64,000 nucleotides of DNA from Jaltomata sinuosa (Eukaryota > Streptophyta > Magnoliopsida > Solanales > Solanaceae): NCBI GenBank assembly GCA_003996215.1, contig QJPP01000687.1, forward strand, positions 367,119 through 431,118, given 5' to 3'. Positions 35,505 to 48,118 of the stretch are shown here, piece by piece (the first letter of the stretch is position 1; every line of letters begins with the position of its first letter). The notes beneath the pieces are model-generated. The model made no database searches. It was given only the letters and a program-made list of their open reading frames with translations, and had not been told where the DNA came from. Made by a program: the position numbers and the translations under genes.

Positions 35505-37762
35505 CTCTTACTTGGGACTAGTTTTTTTTAAAAAATATTTTTGCATCGTTAGGCAGCAATTAATATTTTGCTAAAACCTAACCCTAGTTGTTCAACATAA
35601 CATTTATTGCCCTTTGTCTTATCTATACTAGCTAATCTTTGAAACAGATCTTCTTCTGGTATTTAAATAATGGATATTATAATAACTTAATTATATATAC
35701 TAATTTTTTTAAAAACAAAATTATATTATCAGTGTTATATATATAACATATTGTCGTATTTTCCGGGTTACTCACTTCATTTATTATATGCAGTTATATA
35801 TTAGTAGTAGTTCTTTTTTATAGTGAATTTTTTTCGTACACTCATTATATATTATATTAGTTAAAACAGATAAATAATCATGTGCCATCAACCATACACA
35901 TTTAGAAATTTCAAGACTAGTGTTTGGGCTTTGTAAAAAAAAAATAAAATTGATCCAATCATGTTAATTTGTTTGTCTGATTTTGAGTACTTGGCATGGA
36001 GTTTAAGAACGTAAATAAAACTTTTATAGAGTTGCCAAAATAAAATAAAAAATAAGACATTCTTTTTTAAAAGAACTAAAATGATAGTAAGACAATTAAT
36101 AAATTGAAATGGAAGAAGTAAGAGGAAAAAAATGAAAAGAAAAATGACGTTTACTTGCAATCTATCTCTCAATATCTTTAACAAGGCGCGATCTCATGAA
36201 GTAATTAAGTTATCGCGATATATCATAGTGAAGAATTGACTAGTCAAGAGTTATATGATCGAAAATATTAGAATGTATATAGCTATAATATATAAAATAA
36301 TAAGATTATGTACAATAATTTTTTTATGTTATCCAATTTATTTTCAAATTTCCTATAACGAAAATTTAGTGCAATAAACTATTTTTTATTTTCCCTCTTC
36401 CACCCCTCAACAGCCCACCAAATAAAAGATTGCAAAACAAATAAGAAGAGAAGTCAAATTGATTTTACCATAGAACAAGGGTCACAAAAGAGAGATATTA
36501 TAGTAAAATCAATTTATTTACTGCCCACTTTATTTATTTATTTAATTAATTATATTTTCAACTTACGTTCACATTAAGCTAGGCATGAAATTTTAAAAGA
36601 TTCCTGCAGTATATTGCTACAATAACCTAAAATTAATAATATCCATCAGCTTAGTGCAAATGTATACTTCTTTCGTTCAAAAATAAGCCTCATTTTAATT
36701 AAAAAAATATATTTAAAAATAAATATCACCTTAAATACATAAGATAAAAATAATAATTTTTTTAATTATATTGTTAGATTAAAGAACTACTCATACTTAA
36801 TGATGCTCAATTTCAAAAAATATTTAATAAATAAAAATAATTTAATAAATTATATTTTTTTTAATTTATAAGCATGTAACGGGCTAAAACAATACTTATT
36901 TTGGAACAGAAAAAAAAAATATATATATATCACGAAGTTTCTTATCTTCATTTAATGCTTTTCACATGATTCCAAACTTGTAATCTGCAATTCCAAGAAA
37001 AAGAAGCTCTCTTTCCCTAGTAGACTCTAATTATATTAGTATATTATACTATATGCTATAGTACTATTTAAATTCCATGTTTCTTTGGTCTATACAAAAT
37101 TAAGTCAAAGTTCCCTCTTGGTTTATTAATCGGAGATGTCGAGTTTGAGCTTTGTAAATGAAGAACTTATTAATAGGAAGCATTTGATGCTATACAATGT
37201 AAATTAGAACTAGTTGATGTGTGAACTTTGCGCGATACACATTTGAATTAATTAGACTAGTAATTTTTCGATATTAAATGGTTAAACCTAAAAAATAAAA
37301 AATAAAAAATAAAATCTCTCTCCACTACACATTCTAACGTATGATAGCACATAAATAATCAATTGTAATAGGGAAAATATTTTGGTAGCGCAAAAGGTCT
37401 TTATAATGTTTTTGTATATGTTGAATATATACATCTTGTGTTTAACTTATATATATTGTGATAATTATAAAACCTTTTTACTATGATAAGAATAAAGGCA
37501 AATTTTTTTAAAAGAGAACTAAAACAATAAGAAACTAGTCCGAAATTAAGCAAAGGAATGAAACTCCAATAACATTTAGGTTTTGTTTTTGGTGAAAAAG
37601 TCTTAGGCATTTTTCGATAAGAAGGAAATTAAATAGTTTGTGTCAAAAATCAGCTCGAGAGACATGAGTGGGGCAGTCGTTACACTATTGGTGCAGGTCG
37701 CTACTTATGCGACAAGGTATATAACCTTATAAACCTAATCTATATTTTATTTTCAATAGTAA
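34510..37762. other. AT-rich intergenic part of unit 1, with (TA)28 microsatellite
   Basis: No gene found over this long stretch. It contains a (TA)n tract of about 28 repeats at 35447-35502 and a probable MITE at about 36668-36910 ('tacttctttcgttcaaaaat' against 'cttattttggaacag'). The open frames at 35888-36184 and 37401-37610 are AT-rich and without family features. Confidence 0.5.
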
Positions 37763-38273
37763 ATCTTGGCTTCTGTGCTTTTTGTCCTTCTAGTATGCAT
37801 TTTGCTGATCAGATACTTTGAGTATATGATTGTACCGGTACCAATTTGCTATCTCGTCTAGATCAGTCTGCTCAAGCTGTTTTGGTAGCATCCATGGTTC
37901 CATCATCCATACCAGTTAACTATATTGTCTTGGTTGGTTTAGCAATACGACTAATTCACCAGGTACCTTCTATCTTCCACCAGCACTCACCAATGTTGAG
38001 GTAGATGGAAATAAATCACTTGATGTTCTCGTCGGCTAGGACACTCAGTGTCGTCTCCCACACCACTAGGCCAGATCCATTGGACCATTTTAGTCTTTTG
38101 TCTGCCTTTTGAAGGACTACTAAAAGTATGGTGGGAGTGAAATTCATATTGGAACACAACAACGTATCTAGTATAGTCCACAACTGGAGTTTTTACTCTG
38201 ATATTCGTAAGGTTTTAGAACAGTAGATCCTCGATTCAAGAAAATCATTTTTCATATTCGAAGCAAACAAACT

Positions 38274-38604
38274 TTGGAATTCTCATTTTGAGCTTCTCAA
38301 CTATGGGTAGACTTCAACCATAGAACCCTGTTCAATAAGTGGAATGCATTAGCTGTCCGCTCTCAGGTTAGGCGGGTGGCCGACTTTCAGTACTTTCTGC
38401 CAACTCGATTTCAATACTATAAGTAAGCTCCTCATCGCATAAGTAAGAAAGTTCAGCTACAGAGGGTAAAGAGAGGGGTGTTCAATCACTTGACGGTAAG
38501 GAGAGGGGCGGACGGAAATTCTAATAATTCTCTTCCTTCCTTCCGGTCTGCGAGCGTCCCATCTTTTTCTTACTTGAATGAAGAAAAACTAGGCAGTAAC
38601 CATA
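38274..38604. other. Possible organellar insert, unit 2
   Basis: Duplicate of 31160-31490 at offset 7,114, with the same wording; see that entry for the reasons and their limits. Confidence 0.35.
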
Positions 38605-39748
38605 GAAATGAAAACATAGCTTGAAATTCTTTTATGTGCCACACCATCTAGATGGCACCTAAAACATCAAATTTGGCATCGTGTGAATTAACGAAGCATG
38701 TTCGATTTTTCAAAAAAAAAAAAAAAACTCCTCACCTGAACATTTCAAACCTACCTTAAGCAGCATTTTGCAGAAACCATCCATTTGCCTCTATAAAAAC
38801 ATTTCACATAAATCATATTAATCAAATCTTCAAATTGGAAAACCCCTCTTAAGTAGTAGCAAACAGCAAGGAGAAAAAAGGGTATCGCTCAGGGTAAGTG
38901 AACAACCCTACCTTTTAGTCTCCAGGTAAGGGAGTATATCATCCTAGACATTCATATGACATTCGATATGAAGTCATAATTTCTAATTAATGTTTGAACA
39001 TGCGAGTCGGGTTCATGATTTCAATATTTTTTAAAAGTATAGAATTAACCCACAAATTTTTCCATCAATCAAATATGGAAAGGTTAAAAAATGTTTTCTG
39101 AAAAATAATATTGTCCTACTTACCTCACAATCGAAGTGCCAAATTTTCTTAATTTTTAGATTATCATATCAGACTTAATCCGGAAAAATGGCATATTATA
39201 GATCAAAGGTTGCAAAAGTCTAAAAAATATGTGCTTAAGGTCTCTCCAATTTGAGGGCTCGAGGCAAGACTTCCATTTCCATTTAAAAAGAAAATGAAGC
39301 AAAAAGGTAAATATTGTTTTTTTTAAAATTTATTCTTATTTAAACATTTACTAAGTAAATGTTAATATATCGAAAAAAAATCATAGTAAATAAGTACTAC
39401 TACTATTTAGTTAAGGGTAATTTAATAAATAAACTAAATTATAAAAACAATCTTCGCATCGTCAGTACATAAAGCTTAAATAGATCTCATACAATTCATC
39501 ATCTCATTAATTAGTACTCAAAAGTGCTACAAATAATACATTCATTTGTTAGAAATCCAAAACACATTGTATTACAAGTTACAAAAAGATGAACAAACAA
39601 ATCTTCATTCTTAACCAGACGTCTTGGATTTGTGTCTCCTCGGATAAGGAGTCACCTTTGTTAGGGAGCGCTTTATCCCTTATATGAGACTTTTCGGCGC
39701 GAATCCAAATGTAGATGGGAAACCAAAAAAAGATGACCAAACAAATAA

Positions 39749-41201
39749 TTAATTTGAATTATTTATAATCTGCAATAAGCTGAGGTACTCTTGCAGATTA
39801 TTATTATTATTATTATCATCAATTTGAATATCAGGAAAATTATAATTATTATTATTGTCCATTTGTATGCATAATATTTCAGCTTGGGCTATAGCAAGTT
39901 GCATTTCTAATTGTGAAATTTGATTTTGTAAAAAAGAAATAGCAGCAACACAACCATAAACAGGATCTCTAATTCTTGCATTTGCTTCATATACTAAACT
40001 GTTTACTGCATCTGCTCTTTGCTGTATAGGTAATTCCTGAAAAATATAAAAGTAAGATCAAAATAACAGAAATTAATTAAATGTAAATAATTTCTATACT
40101 ATCAGATCACTTAGAGTGCGTTGGCCGTATATACGAAAACGATTATCATGCACTTATAGTTAAGGTAACAAACAATAGGGACATTGGTCTTTATGGTAAG
40201 CACATGAATCTGTGGTCTTCCTGTAAAATTAAATATATAATTTTTAAAATTGATATAATAGTATTTGTTGACGCCTATGCGACCAAAATGTTCAATAGTG
40301 CAGTTTTTCCTTCTTTTTTTTAATAGTGCGCTCATATTCTGAAAATCCTGAATTTGCCTGAGGTGGTATATAACCTAATCCTTTAGTTTGAGGAATCAAT
40401 ACTAATATAAAAGAATCCCATAAACAAACTCGTCAGGTTTTTACAATAGTGTTCAATATCTACTATATATATAAAAAGATAATAATTATACACACACGGT
40501 TAGAAATTTTGATAAAAGAGATTCATTCTGCTGCTCTAGCTCCGCCCCATGGAGGATCGGAGGAGGGGTCAGAAAGAATAACAATAATATACCCAGTGTA
40601 ATTCCATAAAGTGGGGTCTGAGGAGGGTACTCTAAAGCAGTATAGAGAAAGAGTAACAAAAATGAGGAAAGTCATGGCAAAAATACTATAGACAACCTGA
40701 CAAATCATCTTAAATAATGGTCACCATAACACGATAAAACGATAATCGAAGTGTAAAAAACCACAGACAATAACCAAACTCAAAGGACAACAAACCCTAA
40801 GAGTAATACTATGACTAATAGCATAGAAGAATGAGCGAGACAACGCTCTCCATAACCTCCAATTAAGGTCATGTTCCCGGTAAGTTAAAACTGCATTACG
40901 TCCTGTCTAATCACCTCTCCTCAATACTTCTTCGGCCTACCTCTACCTCTCTTGAAACCATTCATAGCCTACCTCTCAACAGAGGTCACAAAGAACTTAT
41001 TAAAATTAGAGGGAGAGGAAAAAATAAAAAAGGAAATAAAACCTGTAGCATCTTGCTAATATTGCTAGCACCAAAAACTTTGTGAACAATGGCAAACTTG
41101 TGTGGGTCATCTGGTGGAAAATATGGAGCAAATATGCAGTCCTTTGCACACCTACGCCTCAACAATTTACAAGATGCACAAGGAGAAGAAGTTCCACCCA
41201 T
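39749..41201 (-). CDS. LOB-domain (LBD12-like) transcription factor, unit 2
   Basis: Exons 41201-41043 and 40036-39749, minus strand, 148 aa. The encoded protein is the same as at 32635-34087, including Asn-run lengths. Promoter TATAAATA at 41343-41350, SINE upstream and intron scraps are duplicated with it. If the duplication is real, this plant carries two functional identical LBD genes in tandem; if it is an assembly artefact, there is only one. Confidence 0.9.
40574..40984 (-). mobile_element. TS/RTE LINE 3' fragment in LBD intron, unit 2
   Basis: Duplicate of 33460-33870 at offset 7,114, with the TS-type tail and the GRGRPKKY-encoding end. Confidence 0.6.
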
Positions 41202-41426
41202 TTTGAATAACAAAGAGAAATAAAGCAAGAGAGATAAATTAAAGAAGATGTAGTAATAATAATACTACAATTATATACTTAGCTAGATAGGACAAATTAA
41301 TTAAAAGTGTAGTTTGTAAGACCAAATGAGGTGGGAACACCCTATTTATAATGATTTAGTTTACAAGGAGGAAGTAAGTCCCGTGTACATGTTGAATTGA
41401 TTGACAAATAAAATATGAAATTAATC

Positions 41427-41623
41427 TCTTTTTTTTTTTTTTTTAATGATCGTGGTGTTCGAGTCAGTTTTTACCACCTTCCACCAGCAACAGGTAACAG
41501 GTAACTATGTCCACCAAGATGAGAAGAATCACCTAGTATTTTTTTTTGTCTCCGTTGGAATTTGAACCTAAGACCTCATGATTCTTTGACCTACTTCATT
41601 GACTATTAGACCACACCCTTGGA
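41427..41623 (-). mobile_element. tRNA-derived SINE with poly(A), unit 2
   Basis: Duplicate of 34313-34509 at offset 7,114; poly(A) length is the same in both units. Confidence 0.75.
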
Positions 41624-42558
41624 TGCAAAGTATGAATTTAACTGTTACAAATAATATATATGTATATATAGATAAATTTTAAAAAATTTATAACATATTA
41701 AATTAATACAAATAAAAAACTAAGAAAACATGCAACGTAGATAGAAACCACATATAAAAGTGGACGGAAAATGAAAAACAAGCCAACAATAAAAAAAAAC
41801 AAGCAATGTACAATTATTTGAATCTCTTTTTTCTGTTAATTTTATTGACAATAATTGAATAAGTAATAATTAAAAAAAAAATAGTAAAAGATGATTTTAT
41901 CTAAAACAAAGTCTTTTAGTAAGACGTACATGAGAAACAAAACTTATCGATTTTAAAATCTGAATTCACCGCTAATTTTTAGATGACCTAATTGTGTACG
42001 CGATAGAATAAGTCATCATAGAAAATATCAAATGTAAAGAAGTTGACCACCGCCATGGCTTGTGATGGGTTGGCAATCCACAAAGTTTGAAATAGTGCCT
42101 TTGACTCATCTTATAATTAGTTTTATTATGCATAACTAGATACTAATTAATTAATCTCTATATCTACATTTATTTTGCACTAGTCAATTCACGTTTTGTG
42201 GAGCTTGGGAATAGATTTATCGTATACAGTCTTATCTTTACATGTTTAATTCTCTAAATTTTACTACAATAATTCTTACCATCGCATCAAATGCTCTTTA
42301 AATCTTGAATATGGTAGAAATTATTTTCGATTTTTTACCCTAAGTGTTGTGGCCGTTTGATAAAATTAAAGCATAATACATAAATATGCATTTTAACTTG
42401 GCCTCAGCTGATATTTATGTCTTCCAACTTTGGGTGTGCACAACTAGACACTTAAATTTGTATAAAATTAAATAAGTAAAACACACGTCTTACGTGACGT
42501 TCTAAGTTTTTATGTTTAATTCCATGTGAATGTCTGCCAACAAACATTCACGTCGAGT

Positions 42559-42618
<60 letters not shown>

Positions 42619-44876
42619 CTCTTACTTGGGACTAGTTTTTTTTAAAAAATATTTTTGCATCGTTAGGCAGCAATTAATATTTTGCTAAAACCTAACCCTA
42701 GTTGTTCAACATAACATTTATTGCCCTTTGTCTTATCTATACTAGCTAATCTTTGAAACAGATCTTCTTCTGGTATTTAAATAATGGATATTATAATAAC
42801 TTAATTATATATACTAATTTTTTTAAAAACAAAATTATATTATCAGTGTTATATATATAACATATTGTCGTATTTTCCGGGTTACTCACTTCATTTATTA
42901 TATGCAGTTATATATTAGTAGTAGTTCTTTTTTATAGTGAATTTTTTTCGTACACTCATTATATATTATATTAGTTAAAACAGATAAATAATCATGTGCC
43001 ATCAACCATACACATTTAGAAATTTCAAGACTAGTGTTTGGGCTTTGTAAAAAAAAAATAAAATTGATCCAATCATGTTAATTTGTTTGTCTGATTTTGA
43101 GTACTTGGCATGGAGTTTAAGAACGTAAATAAAACTTTTATAGAGTTGCCAAAATAAAATAAAAAATAAGACATTCTTTTTTAAAAGAACTAAAATGATA
43201 GTAAGACAATTAATAAATTGAAATGGAAGAAGTAAGAGGAAAAAAATGAAAAGAAAAATGACGTTTACTTGCAATCTATCTCTCAATATCTTTAACAAGG
43301 CGCGATCTCATGAAGTAATTAAGTTATCGCGATATATCATAGTGAAGAATTGACTAGTCAAGAGTTATATGATCGAAAATATTAGAATGTATATAGCTAT
43401 AATATATAAAATAATAAGATTATGTACAATAATTTTTTTATGTTATCCAATTTATTTTCAAATTTCCTATAACGAAAATTTAGTGCAATAAACTATTTTT
43501 TATTTTCCCTCTTCCACCCCTCAACAGCCCACCAAATAAAAGATTGCAAAACAAATAAGAAGAGAAGTCAAATTGATTTTACCATAGAACAAGGGTCACA
43601 AAAGAGAGATATTATAGTAAAATCAATTTATTTACTGCCCACTTTATTTATTTATTTAATTAATTATATTTTCAACTTACGTTCACATTAAGCTAGGCAT
43701 GAAATTTTAAAAGATTCCTGCAGTATATTGCTACAATAACCTAAAATTAATAATATCCATCAGCTTAGTGCAAATGTATACTTCTTTCGTTCAAAAATAA
43801 GCCTCATTTTAATTAAAAAAATATATTTAAAAATAAATATCACCTTAAATACATAAGATAAAAATAATAATTTTTTTAATTATATTGTTAGATTAAAGAA
43901 CTACTCATACTTAATGATGCTCAATTTCAAAAAATATTTAATAAATAAAAATAATTTAATAAATTATATTTTTTTTAATTTATAAGCATGTAACGGGCTA
44001 AAACAATACTTATTTTGGAACAGAAAAAAAAAATATATATATATCACGAAGTTTCTTATCTTCATTTAATGCTTTTCACATGATTCCAAACTTGTAATCT
44101 GCAATTCCAAGAAAAAGAAGCTCTCTTTCCCTAGTAGACTCTAATTATATTAGTATATTATACTATATGCTATAGTACTATTTAAATTCCATGTTTCTTT
44201 GGTCTATACAAAATTAAGTCAAAGTTCCCTCTTGGTTTATTAATCGGAGATGTCGAGTTTGAGCTTTGTAAATGAAGAACTTATTAATAGGAAGCATTTG
44301 ATGCTATACAATGTAAATTAGAACTAGTTGATGTGTGAACTTTGCGCGATACACATTTGAATTAATTAGACTAGTAATTTTTCGATATTAAATGGTTAAA
44401 CCTAAAAAATAAAAAATAAAAAATAAAATCTCTCTCCACTACACATTCTAACGTATGATAGCACATAAATAATCAATTGTAATAGGGAAAATATTTTGGT
44501 AGCGCAAAAGGTCTTTATAATGTTTTTGTATATGTTGAATATATACATCTTGTGTTTAACTTATATATATTGTGATAATTATAAAACCTTTTTACTATGA
44601 TAAGAATAAAGGCAAATTTTTTTAAAAGAGAACTAAAACAATAAGAAACTAGTCCGAAATTAAGCAAAGGAATGAAACTCCAATAACATTTAGGTTTTGT
44701 TTTTGGTGAAAAAGTCTTAGGCATTTTTCGATAAGAAGGAAATTAAATAGTTTGTGTCAAAAATCAGCTCGAGAGACATGAGTGGGGCAGTCGTTACACT
44801 ATTGGTGCAGGTCGCTACTTATGCGACAAGGTATATAACCTTATAAACCTAATCTATATTTTATTTTCAATAGTAA
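41624..44876. other. AT-rich intergenic part of unit 2
   Basis: Duplicate of 34510-37762. The (TA)n tract is at 42561-42616 and the probable MITE at about 43782-44024. No gene found. Confidence 0.5.
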
Positions 44877-45191
44877 ATCTTTTCAATTACATTTTCTTTT
44901 TCTTTGTAAAGTTGCAATTTTTTCAAACCCTACACCCCTAGGAAGAAGATAGGGTGGTCGACAGGATCAGAACCTTGTAAATATTGTTTATATCAATATT
45001 AATTAATTAATGTGTTTTGTTTAAACTAATGATAAAAATTAAAGTTTGCGTAAAAAACATACATCTTCAAACGTTCATAGAGAAAATAAAAAAAAACATT
45101 GAATATCTCCAATGCAAACATTTAATGAGCCTTGTGATATGGAAGATTCGATTATATTGGGAAAATGGATGTTTTGTCTTTCTTTTTCTTA

Positions 45192-45459
45192 TACTCTCCC
45201 CGTTCATTTTTACTTGTTCATTTTAGACTTTTCACGTCTCTTAAAATATAATAATTACTTTGAAAAAAATAATTGGCTATCTTCAAAATCCCATTCTCCA
45301 ATATGGAAACAATTCTTTTTCTTTCTTTGATCTTGAGAAATGATTAGAGAATAAATAGTTAATGTTGAAGATAAAACACGAAAAATATACTTAAAATAAC
45401 AAGTAAAAGAGAAAATATATTTTTAAAATAGTAAACAAGTAAAAATAAACGAAAACGTA
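45192..45459. mobile_element. Stowaway-like MITE carrying a PBCP exon fragment
   Basis: Left end 'tactctccccgttcattttt' then 'acttgttcatttt'; right end 'aaacaagtaaaaataaacg' then 'aaaacgta'. These are inverted repeats with TA at both borders. Inside, 45272-45316 matches 54523-54567, i.e. exon 6 of the PBCP-type gene, at 44 of 45 bases and in the same chromosomal orientation. The match ends two bases past the exon edge, including the AG acceptor. Confidence 0.7.
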
Positions 45460-45752
45460 TTTAAATTTCAATATGAAGTAGTGAAGATTTGAAAACAATC
45501 TAATGTTTGACAACATAAGCTTCTATTCTTGGAGTTTGAAGAGGTAACTTACCTAAAAGTCTATTGCCTTTAGAAAAAGCATTCTTTGGGTTCCCAAGGC
45601 TTCATGTTCTATTCTACTAGTTTAACATTTATCCTATTTTTATTAAAGTTTAGGTTATAAATAATCGTATTATGAATCTTCATTTAAATATATAGTTTTT
45701 TGAATAAATTTATAATTGAATAAGCTTGTAATAAATAGACAGCTTATAAATC

Positions 45753-47787
45753 AGGAAATTACATAGAGCGTCTTCAAAAGTGAGTGGTCTTCTATTTTTA
45801 CCCCCGATAAGAAAAGTCTTTAAAAAATACCCTTCTTTCCTTTCTTTTTATGTATAGAACAAATACATTTTTGCCTTTCTACACCACAACTCTCCATGTT
45901 CATTTGTCTCTCAACTTTTAATTTTCATTTTCCCTTTTTCTTTTATCTTCTTAATTTTTTTTCTTTTTTCTCATTTTTTTTTAATTCTCGTTTTCTTTTT
46001 TCTCAATCTTTATTTTTATTCTTTTTTCTTTTTTCTTTTTCTCTCAACTTTTTTTTCTCAACCTTTATTTTTTTTTTTTTTTTTTTTCTCTTTTTTTTTT
46101 TCCCTCAACTTTTATTTTTTTCTCTTTTTTTAATCTTTATTTTTTTTCCTTTTCTCTTTTTTTCTTCTCTTTTTTTCTTTTTTCTTAACCTCTATTATTT
46201 TTTGCTAATGAACAAAAAGTTGGATAATTCGCAAAGAGGATCTTTTTTCTTTGAAATCGAAGTAAACTTAAGGGCGTGCTTTGTTGTTTGGAAGTCCTTT
46301 GGAACAAGTCTTGCCTCTAAGGCAAATGTTATAGAACATCTCATAAATCAAGACACAATGAGGTAGTGTCAAGTCTTGCTCGTGGGGCATAACTTGTTGT
46401 TTGGAAATTCTTGAGCTAAGTCTTGCCTCTAAGGCAAGAGTTATAGCATCTCATAAATTAAGATACAATGAAGTAGTGTTAACTCTTGTCCATGGGGCAT
46501 AACTTGTTTTTTGGGAGGCTCTTGGGCTAAGTCTTGCCTCTAAGGCAAATGTTATAGAGCATCTCATGATCAAGACACAATGTGCTAGTGTCAACTCTTG
46601 CCAATGAGGCGTAACTTGTTGTTTGAAAGTCTTTGAGCAAAGTCTTGCCTCTAAGGCAAGAGTTATAGAGCATCGCATAAATCAAGACACAATGTGGTAG
46701 TGTCAACTCTTGCCCATTGGGCGTAACTTGTTATTTGGAAGTCCTTGGGCTAAGTCTTGCCTCTTAGGTAAGCGTTATAGAGCATCTCATAAATCAAGCA
46801 CAATGTGGTAGTGTCAACTCTTGCCCATGGGGCGTAACTTGTTGTTTGAAAGTCCTTGGGCTAAGTCTTGTTTCTAAGGCAAGAGTAATAGAATGTCTCA
46901 TAAATCAAGACATAATGAGGTAGTGTCAAGTGTTGCTCGTGGGGCATAACTTGTTGTTTGAAAATCCTTGAGCTAAGTTTGGCCTCTAAGGCAAGAGTTA
47001 TAGAGTATCTGATAAATTATGACACAATGAAGTAGTGTGAACTCTTTCCCATGGAGCGTAACTTGTATTTTTTGAGAGGTCCTTGGGCTAAGTCTTGTCT
47101 CTGAGACAAGTGTTATAAAACATCTCACAAATCAAGACACAATGTACTAGTGTCAAGTCTTGTTCATGGGCGTAATTTGTTGTTTGGAAGTCCTTGGGCT
47201 AAGTCTTACCTCTAAAGCAAGAGCTATAAAACATCACATAAAAAAAATAAAGGCCGAAAAAATGATTAGAAAAAAGAGAGAAGAAAAATTAAAAATCAAA
47301 GAAAAAAATAAAAAAATAGAAGTTGAGAGGAAAAAAATAAAAATTGAGAAAAAAGAGAAAAAACGAAGAAAAAAAAAGACAAAACAAAAAATAAACGAAA
47401 AAAATAAAAGTTGAGAAAAATAAAAAAAAATAAAAAATAAAAAGGAAAAAAAAATAGAATTGAGAGGAGAAAAGGAAAAAAAATAAAGATGAGAAAAAAG
47501 AAAAAAACGTAGAACAAAGAATAAAACAAAAAATAAAAGAAAAATAAAGGTTGAGAAAAAAAAAAAAAAAAAAGATAAAAGAAAAAAAAAAAAAGAGAAA
47601 GAAATAAATATAAAAGTTGAGAGGCAAATGAGCATTGAGAGTTGTTAAAAATATTTGAGGTATAGAGGGGTAAAAAGGTAGTTGTTCTATATATAAAAAC
47701 AAGGAAGACTATTTTTGTAAGACCTTTCTTATGGAGAGCAAAAATGCAAAGCCACTCTCTTTGAAGGGCATTTGTGTAGTTATCCCC
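45753..47787. mobile_element. Mutator-like/foldback element with long inverted arms
   Basis: The arms are imperfect inverted repeats of 400-500 bp. Left arm from 'aggaaattacatagagcg', through 'gtatagaacaaatacatttt', then a T-rich tract. Right arm: an A-rich tract, then 'aggtagttgttctatatat', ending 'gtgtagttatcccc'. Direct repeats flank it: TTATAAATC (45744-45752) and TTATAAATA (47788-47796), 8 of 9 bases, the size typical of Mutator-like elements. The centre (46262-47235) is a tandem array. No transposase is present, so it is non-autonomous. The long T-rich and A-rich open frames are low-complexity artefacts. Confidence 0.75.
46262..47235. repeat. ~112-bp tandem array, about 8.6 copies
   Basis: The unit contains 'aacttgttgtttggaagtcc', 'ctaagtcttgcctctaagg', 'gttatagagcatctcataaa', 'caagacacaatgtggtagtg' and 'tcaactcttgcccatgggg'. 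The 'cttgttgtttgg' landmark recurs at about 46280, 46392, 46502, 46614, 46725, 46838, 46949, 47060 and 47175. Units are diverged by point changes and small indels. Each unit also has an internal inverted pair 'tcttgcctctaaggcaaga'. Confidence 0.9.
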
Positions 47788-47796
47788 TTATAAATA

Positions 47797-48071
47797 GTTC
47801 AAGTAGGTAACTAGCAAACAATTTTTTGAAAAGTTTTGAAGTAGTTTTCTCATGCAATAAAAGCAAGTTGCTTCCTGAAAACTCATGCAGCAATTTTCTC
47901 AGGTTTGCAATCAAGTAGACAGTTTGCTAGTAATTCAAACAGACAGCTTGGACAAATAGCATCTGAAAAATCTTGCAGTTATTTCCTGAAAAAGCCTCGC
48001 AACATCGTCTTTTCTTCTATAAATAGAAAGCCAATTTAGCTCATTTATATATCAATTCAGAGTTGAAGAAT

Positions 48072-48118
<47 letters not shown>

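Larger units (their letters stand above)
30649..37762. repeat. 7,114-bp segmental tandem repeat, unit 1
   Basis: The sequence from 30649 is repeated from 37763 with constant offset 7,114. Equal offsets at start, middle and end show no net indel, and the long (TA)n tract (35447-35502 and 42561-42616) and poly-T tract have the same length in both. The left boundary of unit 1 is the native 3' flank of RPS4-3, since the RPS4-1 and RPS4-2 flanks also read '..cttggcttctgtg' here. The unit holds one LBD gene, a SINE, a LINE scrap, a microsatellite and a possible organellar insert. Confidence 0.95.
37763..44876. repeat. 7,114-bp segmental tandem repeat, unit 2
   Basis: Second copy of 30649-37762, direct orientation, immediately adjacent. 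The join at 37755-37775 reads 'aatagtaaatcttggcttct', fusing the right end of unit 1 to the left end of unit 2. The 5-mer ATCTT is shared by both parental ends (30649, 37763, 44877), i.e. 5 bp of microhomology. No base difference was found where I compared the units. Confidence 0.95.

Noticed and set aside
35888..36184. 98-codon minus-strand frame in the duplicated unit (also 43002-43298)
   Set aside because: AT-rich hydrophobic translation without a recognisable domain; present twice only because the whole segment is.
37664..37730. Possible tRNA-like fold ('ggggcagtcgttacactatt', 'gtgcaggtcgctacttatgc')
   Set aside because: No complete cloverleaf and no B box; unlike the clear tRNA-Gly at 59591.
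45896..46366. 156-codon Phe-rich open frame, and the similar frames at 47234-47702 on the minus strand
   Set aside because: They are translations of T-rich or A-rich low-complexity arms of the foldback element; no domain and no codon bias.
46262..47235. Regular repeats reminiscent of a CRISPR array
   Set aside because: Units of about 112 bp are contiguous and diverged, without unique spacers, and the genome is a plant nuclear one.
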